Origin: Plazaster borealis
Lineage: Eukaryota > Echinodermata > Asteroidea > Forcipulatida > Labidiasteridae
DNA: 64,000 nt
Assembly: GCA_021014325.1 (NCBI GenBank)
Contig: CM037462.1
Location: 5,178,318-5,242,317 of the forward strand
Direction: 5' to 3'
Part shown: piece after piece, positions 1-12,900 of the stretch
Layout: each line of letters opens with the position of its first letter
How positions within the stretch are numbered: the stretch's first letter is position 1
Position numbers and translations under genes: made by a program
The notes under the pieces: model-generated
Seen by the model: only the letters and a program-made list of their open reading frames with translations
Databases searched by the model: none
Told to the model about the DNA's origin: nothing

Positions 1-133
1 AACGTTTCTCAGATAGTGTATTCCAATTGCAGATTATTCTTCCTGCGTGGACATAACCGCTCCAGATTTTGGGCAAAATTTCAAAAACGCCACCACCTTT
101 TAAAATGAAATTTTCACAGGTTAGTTTTATGGT
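1..133 (-). mobile_element. MITE family 1 (GTATACGTTTGGTA ends), partial at window edge
   Basis: Matches the second half, reversed, of the copies at 5520 and 28016, including the ctgcaattggaatac and ctccagattt blocks. Cut by the window start. Confidence 0.75.
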
Positions 134-228
134 ATATATCACACTATATTTACGGTTTATTTATTTACGGTTTATTTATTTATTTACGGTTTATTTATTT
201 ATTTCACTACATATATGGTTTTTATGGC

Positions 229-378
229 ACGACGCAACAACACGACGCGACGCCACGACGCAACGCCACGATTCAACGAGACGACGCAATGCCACGACGC
301 GATGCCACGACGTGACGGCACGACGCAACGGGCGACAGTACGACGCAACGGGCGACAGCATGACGCGACGCGATGCTC
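229..378. repeat. Minisatellite of cacgacgcaacg type
   Basis: Degenerate 10-15-bp units rich in CGACG. A related patch occurs at about 2040-2110. The frames open on both strands here are repeat artefacts. Confidence 0.8.
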
Positions 379-380
379 CT

Positions 381-1296
381 TGTTACGTGCGGCTAATCCA
401 TGAGCGTTCAAAAGAATCAGGCACGACAGAGACAAGTGGAACATAAAGATAATTAGCACCAGCAATTATGATTCATAGTTTAATACAAGAATCAATATAT
501 ACACACAAAGCAGTAAACTAATTAATAGAATTACATGGTGGAAAGTTAATACAAAGCAAAGTTAAAGGCCCTAAAAATACCGGTAAGAGATGACTGGGTA
601 AACACTGGCAGTCGTCAGATAACGGTCCTTCTTCGTTGCGGCTTGGTAGTGGGACGCAGACGATCCTCCCTGTTGCTCTGGTCTGGTCTAGGCAGAGCCT
701 CAAAACCTGGCGTGGGTTTTAGGCCATCTTAGGAAGAACCTACAAGACCGGGCGTGGGTCTTGGGTCATCTAGGGAGAACCTCAAGACCGGGCGTGGGTC
801 TTAGGTCATCGAGGGAGAACCTCAAGTCCTGGAATGGGTCTTCGAAGGAGAGACAGGGCAGTGAGTTAGTGGCGGCTCACTGCCTGTAATGAAGTACGAG
901 AACCAAAAGGTTCTAATCTAAATTGGTGACACCCATCATGGAAGAGTTGGACAGAGCCCCCGGCTGACTCGATGGTGGTGGAGTGACGAGTGTAACCCAG
1001 CAAGAGAAATACCTTGGCTTATATAGCCCTACATAACTACACAATGCAGAGGGCCATTATTACCTAAATCCTTGTGCCCGCTGCAAGTAACAATAATATT
1101 TCAGAAAACAATGCTACAGTAATGGCCACTGCATTGATCAAACAATGAACATTTTATAAACAACATTCCATGCATGCTAGAAAATGCTATACCACATTCC
1201 ATGCATGTGGGCCTAATACCACAGACATTCTGCAGGTGAACCAATAACCAATGGAAATAAAATAACAGTGGGGGAGGAGGAAACCCATCTGTAACA
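381..1296 (-). mobile_element. Probable solo LTR of a Ty3/Gypsy-like retroelement
   Basis: 916 bp with inverted ends TGTTAC...GTAACA. On the minus strand a TATATAAG box lies at about 1025-1016 and GT-rich and polyadenylation-like sequence further on. Only a 3-bp flank match (cct) is seen as a target duplication, and no internal retroelement genes flank it. It carries an internal tandem repeat at about 697-845. Confidence 0.6.
697..845. repeat. 41-bp tandem repeat, about 3.6 copies
   Basis: Unit of the form cctcaagaccgggcgtgggt followed by a ggtcat and gggagaa part, with copies starting near 697, 739, 780 and 820. Lies within the probable LTR. Confidence 0.8.
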
Positions 1297-1664
1297 CCTA
1301 AAAAACTTGAAGGTTTATTTATTAGTCACAGACAGTGTTCGTCTTATGTGTGATCAACCATGACATAATAAACATGTGACAAATTTGGCTTAACCCTTTG
1401 TGTGAGTCGGGAGAAAGAAGGGAAAACATGCCTAGTTTTCAGCATGGCAACAAATTGTTCTCAATTTTGGTTGTAACACCGAAATCAGCTCTTGCGATGT
1501 TTTTTTTTTAAGATTTCAGATTTGTCTTGAATTTAACTTCATTTCAGAGGGAAATATTTCACAGAAAAAAAATGGTTCTAGTATGAACTTCATAATCAGT
1601 AAGCTTTCAGACTAAAATTAACAATGATGATTTGTATCCTTACCTGTATAATACCTTTAATATT

Positions 1665-2035
1665 AAAGGCACTGAACACGTTTGGTAATTGTCAAAGACC
1701 AGTGTTCTCACTTGGTGTATCCCAACATATGCATGAAATAACAAGCCTGTGAAAATTTGGGCTCAATTGGTCATCGAAATTGCAAGAAAACGATGAAAGA
1801 AAAAACACCCTTGTACAAATTTGTGTGCTTTCAGATAGGAATAAAAGTCTTCTTGCAAGAAGTCTTTTATTATTTTAGTGAGAAATTACCTCTTTCTCAA
1901 AAACTACGTTACTTCAGAGGGAGTCGTTTCCTACAATGTTTTATACTATCAACAGCTATCCGTTGCTTGTTATCAAGTAAGATTTTATGTTAATATTTGT
2001 TTTGAGTCATTACCAAACGTGTACGATACCTTTAA
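1665..2035 (+). mobile_element. MITE family 2 (aaaggcactgaacacgtttg ends)
   Basis: About 370 bp with TIRs aaaggcactgaacacgtttg and acgtgtacgatacctttaa. Different internal sequence from family 1 (cttggtgtatcccaaca block). Confidence 0.8.
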
Positions 2036-2897
2036 ACAACAAAATACAACGGCATGACGCAGTCGCGTTGTGCATGGAGGCTACGGGCGACGGCACGACG
2101 TGACGCTTCCGCGTGACGTGCATTTGGCGTCTTTGGAACACCACACTTCTCTGACTAAATTGTAACCGATTTGTCAGCTCGGTTTAGGCACGCCCTGGTA
2201 AACCAGCACCAGGCAAGCCCATGGTATGACGCCAGTCTCCGTCGCGTTGTACGCAACGGAGGAGTCCACTGGGCTAGATTTAGGCTTAGTCTCAAGTTGG
2301 CTGATTAAAAACAATGTATATAGACGATGAAATTGTGTGGTTTTTGTATAATTTTAACACAGAGCACTGTCCGCCATTTTGTAGAACCAATTTACGACTC
2401 GTTCGCTAAACGGCGGGCCGTATGTTCCGATGGTTGTTTTTCCAGAGAATTGTATTATTATTTTTTTAAATCACTACTCACAAATTACAACCCTGTAGGT
2501 GTTTTTGGTTCATGAACAACTCTTAAAATGATAAGGAGCAATTCCAAACAGAAAATGTACGAGATTGTAAGGTAATGTGCCCCGTTTCGACGTAACTCGA
2601 TCATTTAAAACGTCTTTCATGTTGACGCTATTGGAACTGTAGGCATGTGCTTGCAAATAAATCACTGGAAAGATGATAATTGCTAATCCACTTGTGTATT
2701 ATTTGACGATCAAAAATGCAAAACATAATTTCAGTGGTTTATTTAAATTGCTATTTGTAATAAATCCAGTTGCGACACCTTTGGCAAAATTATACTTATA
2801 TCAACTTTGACCAATTTCTGCTTAAAATATCTTACATTTTCTACTGATAATAATAGGCCTAACTATGTGTGGTTGATATATCTGTCCCAAAATACAA

Positions 2898-3064
2898 CGG
2901 CAACGGCAACAGCAACAGCAACATCAAATGCAACAGCAACAACAACAGCAATAGCAACAGCAACAGTAACAGTAAAAGCAACAGCAGCAGCAGCAACAGC
3001 AGCAGCAGTAGCAGTAGCAGCAGCAGCAACAGCAGCAACAGCAACATCAGCACATCAACAACAA
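2898..3064. repeat. CAR triplet microsatellite (CAA/CAG)n
   Basis: Mixed caacag and cagcag units. No gene context; the homopolymeric frames it opens are not coding. Confidence 0.85.
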
Positions 3065-3937
3065 ACATACTAAATGTCATTAAACTAGGTATATATTATT
3101 ATTATTATTGTTATATATGCCTATGTGCTTATTCCGATTTGGTAAATCGTAATAAAAAGTAAGGCCTAGAAAACTTCCCCTGCCGCTTTTTTTGTAAGGA
3201 AATAATTTCGATTTCGTATGATTTGGTATTTTTTTCAGATGGTACAAGTGTGTGAGCTTATCATTCATTATATGTAAAAACAAGTCCCCAAAAGGTATTT
3301 TTATCAAATACTATAACCACGCATCAACAAAATGTAGGTTCGGTTTTTTTTAGTCTCGAGTACTGGACTATATGTTTACAATTCGATTATAAAATTGTGG
3401 CATAAAAAAAAAAAGTTAAACTTTTCTTTTATTAGTACTTATGTATACATAAGCATTGCTAGAATTATATAAAAAGTGTAATATGCATCATTAAAAAGGT
3501 CAATTTTGTAATAGCGTAATACTGTAATATGCATCCATGAAACAGGGTCAATTTTGAGAACACAACAAAAATAAAAATTCTTTGTCCCAGCTTTTGGCTG
3601 GTCACCTCCATCTCAATAAAACTCATTACTTGTTTTAAATAAACTGCAGATGAACAGAAATACTTTTTGGTTTCATGAGTATCGCAAAAAATCACAAATA
3701 TATACAGTTCAGACGAGCAAAAAGTTATGTATTGTGTCAAGGTATACAGTTGATTTTAGTGTATTTAGTTACTAGACACTGCACAATTTTAATACAACAT
3801 TGCAAAAGGAACCGTCAAAGCTTAGTACATATTTTTAAGTAAAATTTTATAAAACTTGCAAGAAGATTTGTTTTCGTTCAAATACCAAAAGTTATAGGAA
3901 AGCTATTACTTTAAACACAAACCTACTTCAATTCAAT

Positions 3938-4142
3938 TACACTGCAAAAACTTAGGTGTTAAAATTGACACCATGGGTGTTATACATATAGATACCGAAG
4001 AGAGAATCAAAATTAACATTTTAGGGTGTTAAAGTATCAACAATGTAATGGTTTTTGCAGAAATTAGTGTTATTTCTCTCTTCGGTGTCCATAATGTGAC
4101 AACACCCATGGTGTAAATTTCAACACCAATTTTTGCAGTGTA
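3938..4142. mobile_element. MITE family 4 (tacactgcaaaaa ends)
   Basis: 205-bp near-perfect palindrome: tacactgcaaaaac...tttttgcagtgta, with inner arms gacaccatgggtgtt and aacacccatggtgt. Lies just beyond the Tie 3' end. Confidence 0.88.
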
Positions 4143-4635
4143 CTGAGATTTGTAGTATCTGTTTATTTATAACTGAAATTACAAGGTACTTCGTTTATCT
4201 ACTTTGTATAGTTTAGATTCATAAACACATGGAACAGTTAATCCATTCTGGTTGGTCCAGAGGAGATCACGTGTTTAAACGTAGTATATGAACACGATGA
4301 GGAGTGTTTAAACGTAGCCTGGGGGTCTCAGGGTCGCGGCCGTACGACAACGGACTCCGACTTCGTATCGCACGGCCAGGACCCTGCCGGTTTTACACGG
4401 CCGTTTAAGACTTCGTCACAACTCTGTTATTCCCTTATTCATTCCCATTTGAGTTGTAGCCCTTATAATATCTTTGATTAGACTGTGTAATTTAGCAAGG
4501 CTTCTTACTTAACTGAGGCATACAAATTTAGTATGAAATATAAGGAGCTCTAAACGCTTCAGAGTCTCGTTAAAAGCTGGAACTATATGTGTTGATTCGA
4601 GTACTAGGAGAAACACTGCCCTCTATATGTAACAT

Positions 4636-4707
4636 TCAGTCATCGAATTCACTGCAGATATTCTCGTACGTCATCTTCTCATACTTCAGAGGTACTTTCA
4701 TGTAGGT
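4636..4707 (-). CDS. Tie: Tie exon 28: C-terminal tail and stop
   Basis: 72 nt including the TGA at 4638-4636. Tail [20 protein letters not shown] matches the vertebrate TEK tail in spacing of TY, YEK and TY. YENI has the form of a Grb2-type pYxN docking site (inference). Acceptor ttatag, phase 0. Confidence 0.88.
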   Translation of the reverse strand, partial: TYMKVPLKYEKMTYENICSEFDD

Positions 4708-7700
4708 CTATAATGAATCTGTAAAAATGATTCTGTTAAAAAAAGTAAGACTGAGCCGAAATCTGTCACATTTGTTATGTCATGGAATTGTGAGGTATTG
4801 AGCCATGGTAGTAGTCAATCACTCTAATTTGGGGGTACCATTTATGATGCTTATTGTATCGATCCGTATTGTAAGTATTCAAATATTTACACTTTGTTCC
4901 AAGATTAACATTGACGAATTATGTTATATAACCAATACTGTAACTTGGGAACTTGACTTACATGCTCAATGTCACTTTCACCAATTGATGTCAGCATAGA
5001 CACCAACGTTCGGAAATCAGGTCGGTTGTTCGGATCTTCCACCCAACACTTCAACATCAGTTTGTGACTACATATAACAAAAACCAATTATAAAGAAACT
5101 GTTATACATTTTACAAAATCTACTTCGTTTCAACAGAGCTGTTAATTAAACAAAAATGTTATACATCACTTTAAATCATAGAAAAGCGTATATCTGGAGA
5201 TTGACTGTAATCGTTTTACACAAACCGGCCACTGATTCCATACAATGCCTGCCTTGGAGTTTTATTAGCGGCGTTTTCCCGCATAGCTGTGGCCAATCAG
5301 AAAGCGACTTCCCGGCCCCAGCCATTACTATGTGTGCGTGGACATTATAAAATAGAAAAGTGCTAATGGTATAGTGTGTTAGACCTACTTAATAACTTTC
5401 TTTATGGATACAAAATTTGTAGTTTTTCTTTAGAAAAACACTAAACATTCACAAACCTCTTTTATCACTAAAGTTCTAACTCCTCCCTAAAATAGCCTGT
5501 TCAACATTAATAAATAGATAAAGGGATTGTATACGTTTGGTAATTGGAACCCACTGTTTGTTTCAATCTTATATTGTTGTATACCATAAAACTAACCTGT
5601 GAAAATTTCATTTCAAAAGTAGGTAGCGTTTTTGAGATATTGCCGAAAATCTAAAGCGGTCATGTCCACGCAGGAAGAATAATCTGCAATTGGAATACAC
5701 TAACTGAGAAACGTTACTGCAGTGACGCTTCTCAGATTCAAATTTTGGAGGATAAAAAGTGATATATTTTTCCATATCCGCAGTACTTCGAAGTGAAAAG
5801 TTTCTCAAAATGCATTATACTATCCAAAGCTGCTGTACTTCTTACAAGTAAGTTGTTATTGCCATTATTACCCAACGTATACAGACCCTTTCAACAGTAG
5901 ATTGGCAAAACCAGTAAAGCATTTTGTTCTTACATTTCGTCACTGCAGTTATCTGGTTTGGGCATACGGTATCCGTTCCTCAACGTCTTAGCCAACCCTT
6001 GGGTCTTGATGCCAGAGTATGGAGTCCCACCTGTAATTGTAATGTTTTTAAAGGTGAACATCGACATTTTTTATTATAAATAGCAGCCTATCAATGATTT
6101 TATGTACATTTGTTTGTTTGTTTGTTTGTTTGTTTGTTTGTTTGTTTTGGGGGGTTTGGGGGTGTTGGGGTTATGTTGTTTGTTTGTTGGGGGAGTGTTG
6201 GGGTGGTTTTTATTTTTATTTTTATTTTATTTATTTATTTATTTTTTTTTTGGGGGGGGGGGTTTGGTTTGGGGTTTTGGGGGTTTTTTTTGTATTTTTT
6301 TTGTATTTTTTTTTGTATTTTTTTTTGTATTTTTTTTTTTTTTTTGGGGGGGGGGTGTTTGGGGTGGGTGTTTGTTTGTTGGGGTGTTTGTTTGGTTGTT
6401 TGTTTGTTTTTTCCCCGGGGCTGTTCCTCTGTAGTGCTGGGTACTACATTATTTAACACCGAATTATTGAGTAATAAAACATTGAAAGTGAGGTGCAATA
6501 CTTCTTTGAGCATTATTTTTGTATCTAATAGTCGTGAGTAATGGTCTGTTTCTTCTGATGATGGTCATACGGTATCTTGTTGATGATCATACACTCTTAA
6601 AACTCCCGGGTCAGAATTGACCCAGTTTCCGGGCACCGGGGGGGGGGGGGGGGCTGATCAAGCTTGGGGTTAAGTTGACCCGGAAAGTGGTCAAAAAATG
6701 GGATTTTGACCATGATTCTGCGTTGGTTTGACCCCTTTTTGATATTTTGACACAGATTCCTGGTCATACTAACGAATAAAAGGGTCAGGTCCCACGGGAC
6801 CCGGTTCCGATTAAATTCTGACCCGTTTTGGGTTTTTTAAAGATTTTACGTACGAACTATTTCGAAAGACGGGTTTAGGGCCATGCCACAGGAAGTAATT
6901 TACGAGCAAACAGCTCCGGGCAATCGCCAAGAAGAAAAATCATTTACATTCCAGTTATAGCACATGATATTCTTGTGGATGGCAAGACAATGTGTGTGTT
7001 TCCTTTGTAACCAAAGCGTTTCTTTTGCGAATTCCTCCAAGTTGGCTGTACACAATTGTTCTGTGCGACACGGCCCTAAAAGATTAAGTTCCTATACAAC
7101 ATACCGAATGTTGTAATTTCCCAGAGAAGAATTCCGAAGGACCAGCTGAAATAAAACGAAGTAACAAAATAAATAACTACAAAAAAGTAACAAAAACAGA
7201 CAAACAGGTGATTCAAAATCAAAGCTTACGGGTTAATTTAAGTTAAACTAACATGTATTTAAAACATTTACTTTAATCACAAGACATTTTTTATTTTATT
7301 TCATTTACACTATCTATATACAGGTTTAATAGATCAGCATCAGCTTTTTACATCAATTTCCTGCAGGCCAACAAATACATCAAACTAAAAAGGCAAAAGT
7401 ATAGATTCTTATTTAACCATTCGTAGTTGTCAAAAGAAGATGTATTTTGAGTAGAAGAAGGAACACTTAAATGACTGTTTGAAACATTCATTGTTTGGAT
7501 TATGGAAAACCACAACAAGAGAGTCTGCATTTCTAGTGTTAGAATGTGGGTAATTTTCAGAAGAGTGGGGGTTGCCTTGGGCAACGACGTCCTTCTTTGA
7601 AATCAACAACAAGTATCATGTTTGAAGGTCTTTGGTATCAGTGCCAAGAAGGGATAAGGATGTTGTTATGCTTACACGTCACTCTTAGTGGTATACGTCT

Positions 7701-9603
7701 GATTAACCAACGACTCCAGTGACAACCAACGTGTGGGAACTGGAGTCTGAAAACACCGTAATATAACAATTATTAAGGAAAGTGATGACAGTAAAGTTAT
7801 AGTTTGATACTGGACATTGGACATTCACCTATGGTTTGTACAGCAAATGTCTACTTTTCTATTTTGATATTGGACATTGGACATTGACGTAGGTTTGTAC
7901 AGCGAATGTCTACTCTGCTATTTCGATACATGACGTTGGACATTGACGTATAGGTTTGTACAGCGAATGTCTACATTGCTATTTCGATATTGGACATTGG
8001 ACATTCACATACGTTTGTACAGTGAATTTATACTTTCTATTTGGGTATGAATGTGCACAATTTGTACGAATATAACTGCCATTCCTTTTCAAGGCGAAAT
8101 GAGGTTGGAAGAAGAACATATATCACTGTCATTTTGACTCTCCTTGATTCATCTCCCATCCCATCCTTCATATGGTCTTCTCTCAATGAATTTTTAAAAT
8201 GTCATCAATATCATTGAGGGCATGTCAGTAGCTACCGATATTTATGGTTTATAGTTTCATAAAAATCGACGTTTAGTCAATCAGCTTTACCTTTGATCTT
8301 TGGACATAGATGTTTTCTCCTCGAGACATACCAAAATCAGACACTTTTGCAACCAGATTGTCGTCTAAGAGGATGTTCCGTGCTGCCAAGTCACGATGTA
8401 TCACCTGTAAAAGGGAATTAATTTGGGTAATCAAACTGCAATTCACAACAAAGAAGAACTAATCACATCATTGGACAAAACAAAGAAGATACTGAATTCG
8501 CAAATTCATGTGATCCATCTACTTGTTTATTAGATACCCAGTAGGGTCATTATGAAGTGGGTAAAAAGAAATTACAACCCTCTAACATTAAATTAAAATG
8601 GTGTAAAATGCCACTGTGTTTGATACCCTTCAAGTGCAATTTTTTGTTAAAATTCAAAAAACGTTCGATGTCGTCACGTTTCGAATATGTAGTCTGTAAT
8701 TTGTATACAGGGAATGTTTAGTTCAGTCCTGAATTGTGGTGGTATTTAATCACAACGGCAATGAATTTGACCATTTGACTGGCGCAAAAATTCGCTTTGA
8801 AAGAGTATAAAATAAAATTACAATTTACACCATTTAAATGTAAGGTTGCAGACTTGTAATTTTCCCCACTTTCATGAGGACTCTATTTAATGGAAAATGA
8901 GTGCATCATAAAACCGAGTTTGACATTGGAGCCCCTCTTTAAAGTCCGTGTAAATTGCATCATTCTACAATGATTTAAAACAAAATCGAAGAAAACCAAA
9001 ATAGAAATCTTTCGTGGTACTCTATATTTTGAATTCACAGTTGAAAACTAATAAAGCGTTCAAATTAACACCATGGGTGTTTTCACATATAAATACCCAA
9101 GAGAGAATCAAAATTGTTAACAATAATACAAATTAATTGTTTTGGCAGAAATGTGTGTTATTTTAGCAACCTATTGTGTAGATTTTAATCATTTCTTCGG
9201 TGTCTATAGAGCCTATATGTGGCAACACCCATGGTGTAAATTTTAACATCCCAGCTTGTTCAGTGTAGGTGCAAATAATGAGTCGATCATAAGTAGTAAA
9301 AATGACTTCTTGAACATTGTAGATATTTAGTTTTGTACAGCTTCCTAGAATTACTAACATTTGCTTTGAAATACGATACCAGAGGAGTATTTCTCTACTA
9401 CGCGATATGTGAATAAATACATACACACCAATCAATACTTATTTGCAGTAGTGCGTGTTTGTTTGATTAAACCCCATTAACTCTTCGCTGCAGCATGGCG
9501 GTATTAAAACTGAATCAGATTACAAGAGCAAAGACCGCACAAAAATCAACGATTGGTGCAATGTCTATTATCTTGTACGAAAACCACTTGAATATTTGCT
9601 CAT

Positions 9604-9639
<36 letters not shown>

Positions 9640-9708
9640 GTGTTGTTGTTGTTGTTGCTGCTGCTGCTGCTGCTGTTGCTACTGCTACTGCTACTGCTCC
9701 TGCTGCTG

Positions 9709-9757
<49 letters not shown>

Positions 9758-9906
9758 TGCTGTCGCTGCTGCTGTTGCTGTTGATGATTATGATTATGTT
9801 GCTGTGGCTGTCGCTGTCGCTGTCGTCATCGTCGTTGTCGTCACCGACGCTGTCGCCGCTGCCGCTGCCTTTGCCGCTGCCGCTGCCGCTGTCGCTGTCG
9901 CTATCG

Positions 9907-9971
<65 letters not shown>

Positions 9972-12900
9972 GCTGTTGTTGTTTTTGTTTTTGTTCGTGG
10001 GCCTACTGTGACATAATTACCCCCGATGCAGCGAGATGTTGCATCCCTTTAGCCACACCCACAGCAAACTGAAGCAGCTTCTCATAAGACAAAGATGCCT
10101 GACCGTCATCACCCTCACGAGCTTTCCTCAAAAATGAGCGGAGGTCACCGTTGGGTAGGTACTCCAAAGCTATGTACAATTCATCTGTTGAGATGTTTAC
10201 AATGTTTTATGAGAACAAATAATCTCTCGTATCTGTTTGAATATATCGTGTTCCCCTACACAGGTGTATATGGCAAATTAAACCAGAAAAAATGATTAAA
10301 ATTACCCCTTAGAGATGGAATACCTTTATTCATTTCCATATCTACATAATGTTTTGAATTTGTGGACAGATTCGTCAGCCTGTATTATTTTTGAAGTTAT
10401 GTTATAACAAGGAAGTTAGTGGCATCACTTAAAGACTAACTAATTGCTTAAACAAATGCATGAGCTTTCGTAGCAACAACTACTTTATCAGATGCAGGTA
10501 GTTGAAGCTACGAAAGCTCATGCAGTTTTTTTATGTAATTAGTTATAGTCTTTAAAGGGATTGTTTACGTTTGGTATTTGGAACCCACTGTTTGTTTCAA
10601 TCCTATATCTTTGTAGATATATACCATACAACTAATCTGTGAAAATTTAATGTCAAACGGTGATAGCGTTTTTAGAGATATTGCCGAAAATCTAGAGCGG
10701 TTATGTCCACGCGGGAAGAATTATCTGCAATTGGAACACACAATCTGAGAAACGTTACTGTCAGTAACGCTTCTCAGATTCAATTTTTTTTTTTTAGATA
10801 AAAGGTGATCTCTTTTTCCATAACTACATTGAAAAGTTTCTCAAAATGAATTATACTATCTAAAGCTGCTGTACTTCTTACAAAGTAAGTTTTTATTGCC
10901 ATTAATTTTCAGAGTCAATACCAAACGTATACACCCTTTAAGTGCTACCACTACCTTCTTTGTTTCATCTATACAAAACTAACACGGCTATCTCTATCGC
11001 AGTTATGTTGCAAACAAAAACAGGTTAAAAGTGGAGGACATGGCAAAATAAGGGAAAGGATGTTGACGCGAGGCAATTTGGAATGAAAGATGATTGAAAC
11101 TTACCCTCGTGTTGACAAACACCAAGAATCTGTACAACGTTGGGGTGACGTCCAACTTGAGTCATTGAACGCAATTCCGTCATGAAATTCTGCCTGTCGG
11201 TCACTGATGCATGTGCTTAAATTTAAGGTATGTATCCTTTATTTACAATTTTACAAATAAAGTGATGGCAATAACATTTTAAACTTGTTTTCAAAAGTAG
11301 TCTTCACTACTTTGTTTCTTTTCAGACAATTGAAAGCTCCCTGAACCTAAACAGGCTGATCCACTTTTTGCAACTGAACTATTACACTGTATTACACTCT
11401 AAAAATTCCTATTGGGCCTGACACTCTTTTTTTTTAGGTCAGTATGACCCGGAATCTGCGTGAAAAGACCCCCCAAATGGGTCAAACTGACGCAAGAATC
11501 CGAGTTAAAGTCAAATTTGTAACAATGTTTAGGGTCAGCCTGACCAAAAGAGGGTTAGGCCCCACGCGACCTGAAAAAAACGGGTCAATTCTGATCCAGG
11601 AGTTTTGTGTCTTACCCTTTAGCTTCTTGATTGCAGCCTTGGAAATCTCTCCTTGTTTCATCACTCCACCCAGCCGAACATCACCGAAGTGACCCTCCCC
11701 CAGAACTTTACTCCCCACCATCATGTCCACCCAGAGGTCGCTCCATGGCTGGGCCCATGTAGGTAAACCAACATCTTCATAGGTCGTTACCGAACCAACG
11801 CCAAGTAATTCATAAGCCGAAGGTGTGTATTGTCCAACTTGTTCGTATTCATCTTGTTGTGTTTCCTCCTTATTAGGAGTCTGAGTAAAATGAGAATTGT
11901 TGTACTGGTTAAAAGACAAATATGACAATTAATAATCATTATAATTAGGTTTTTTTAAAGCACTTTGTTTACGGGCGTCTCACAGCGCTTATCATCATTT
12001 ATTTAAGAACAGGTTTTTTAAGTGTTTGAATTATGAGACCCCTTTTATGTAATACCTTGGGTTTACAAGGTGCTTTGGCGCATTAAGCAGCCACTGCTGG
12101 GTTACTTTACGGGCGTTACACAACACACGGGACAAACGGCTTCACATCCCATCCGAAGGACGAAGCAATAATGGTTAAGTGTCTTGCATAAGGACACAGG
12201 TGTCAAGACCGGGACTAGAACCCACACTCTGCTGATCAGAAACACAAGAGCTCGAGTCCGGTGCGCTTGACCGCTCGGCCATGACACGCCACAATTCTTT
12301 ATCATGCAATGGAACATTTCCATTAGATCTCAGTGAAACCTACAATTTAAGGCGAATCAAAGAACCAAATTGTCTCCACTATAATCGTGTTGTTTGTACG
12401 AGAATGTTAAAAGACCGATGATAAAAAAAGAAAAAATCCACCCAAAATTACATTAAAATAAATTGATTGTTTACAAAATGTGATTGCTCCTCAGGGAAAC
12501 TATAAGAGTATTGCGGTCAAGACCAGCCTGTCCAAGACCAAGAATGGGGCAGAGACATTCAACACCTGTAACTTACACTGAAAAAACCGGGATGTTAAAA
12601 TTGACAATATATGTGTTGTCTCATATAGATACCGAAAACAGAATCAAAATTTACACCATATTATAGGGTGTTAAAATAACACAAATTTCTGCCAACACAT
12701 TTACATTGGTGTTATTTTAACACCATTTGCTGTTTATTTTGATTCTCTCTTGGGTATGTGATAACACCCATGGTGTCAATTTTAACACCCCAGTTTTTGC
12801 AATGTACTTTAACAGCTTGAAAAAATCAAAATACTAACCTTGTTATCCTGGGCTTTATACTGTCGTACAGCTTTCTTTTTGGATGCTGGTATCGTCGTTT

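Noticed and set aside
229..378. CRISPR-like array
   Set aside because: Units are 10-15 bp, contiguous and degenerate with no spacers, in a eukaryotic genome: a minisatellite.
2807..3162. Open frames encoding poly-Gln/Ala/Ser/Leu in the CAA/CAG tract
   Set aside because: Frames are open on both strands and in several registers purely because of the triplet repeat; no flanking coding sequence.
6094..6541. Overlapping frames rich in F, V, G and L
   Set aside because: Produced by a T/G low-complexity tract inside a Tie intron.
9495..10016. 173-aa alanine/valine-rich frame
   Set aside because: Microsatellite translation; on the opposite strand from the kinase exon next to it.
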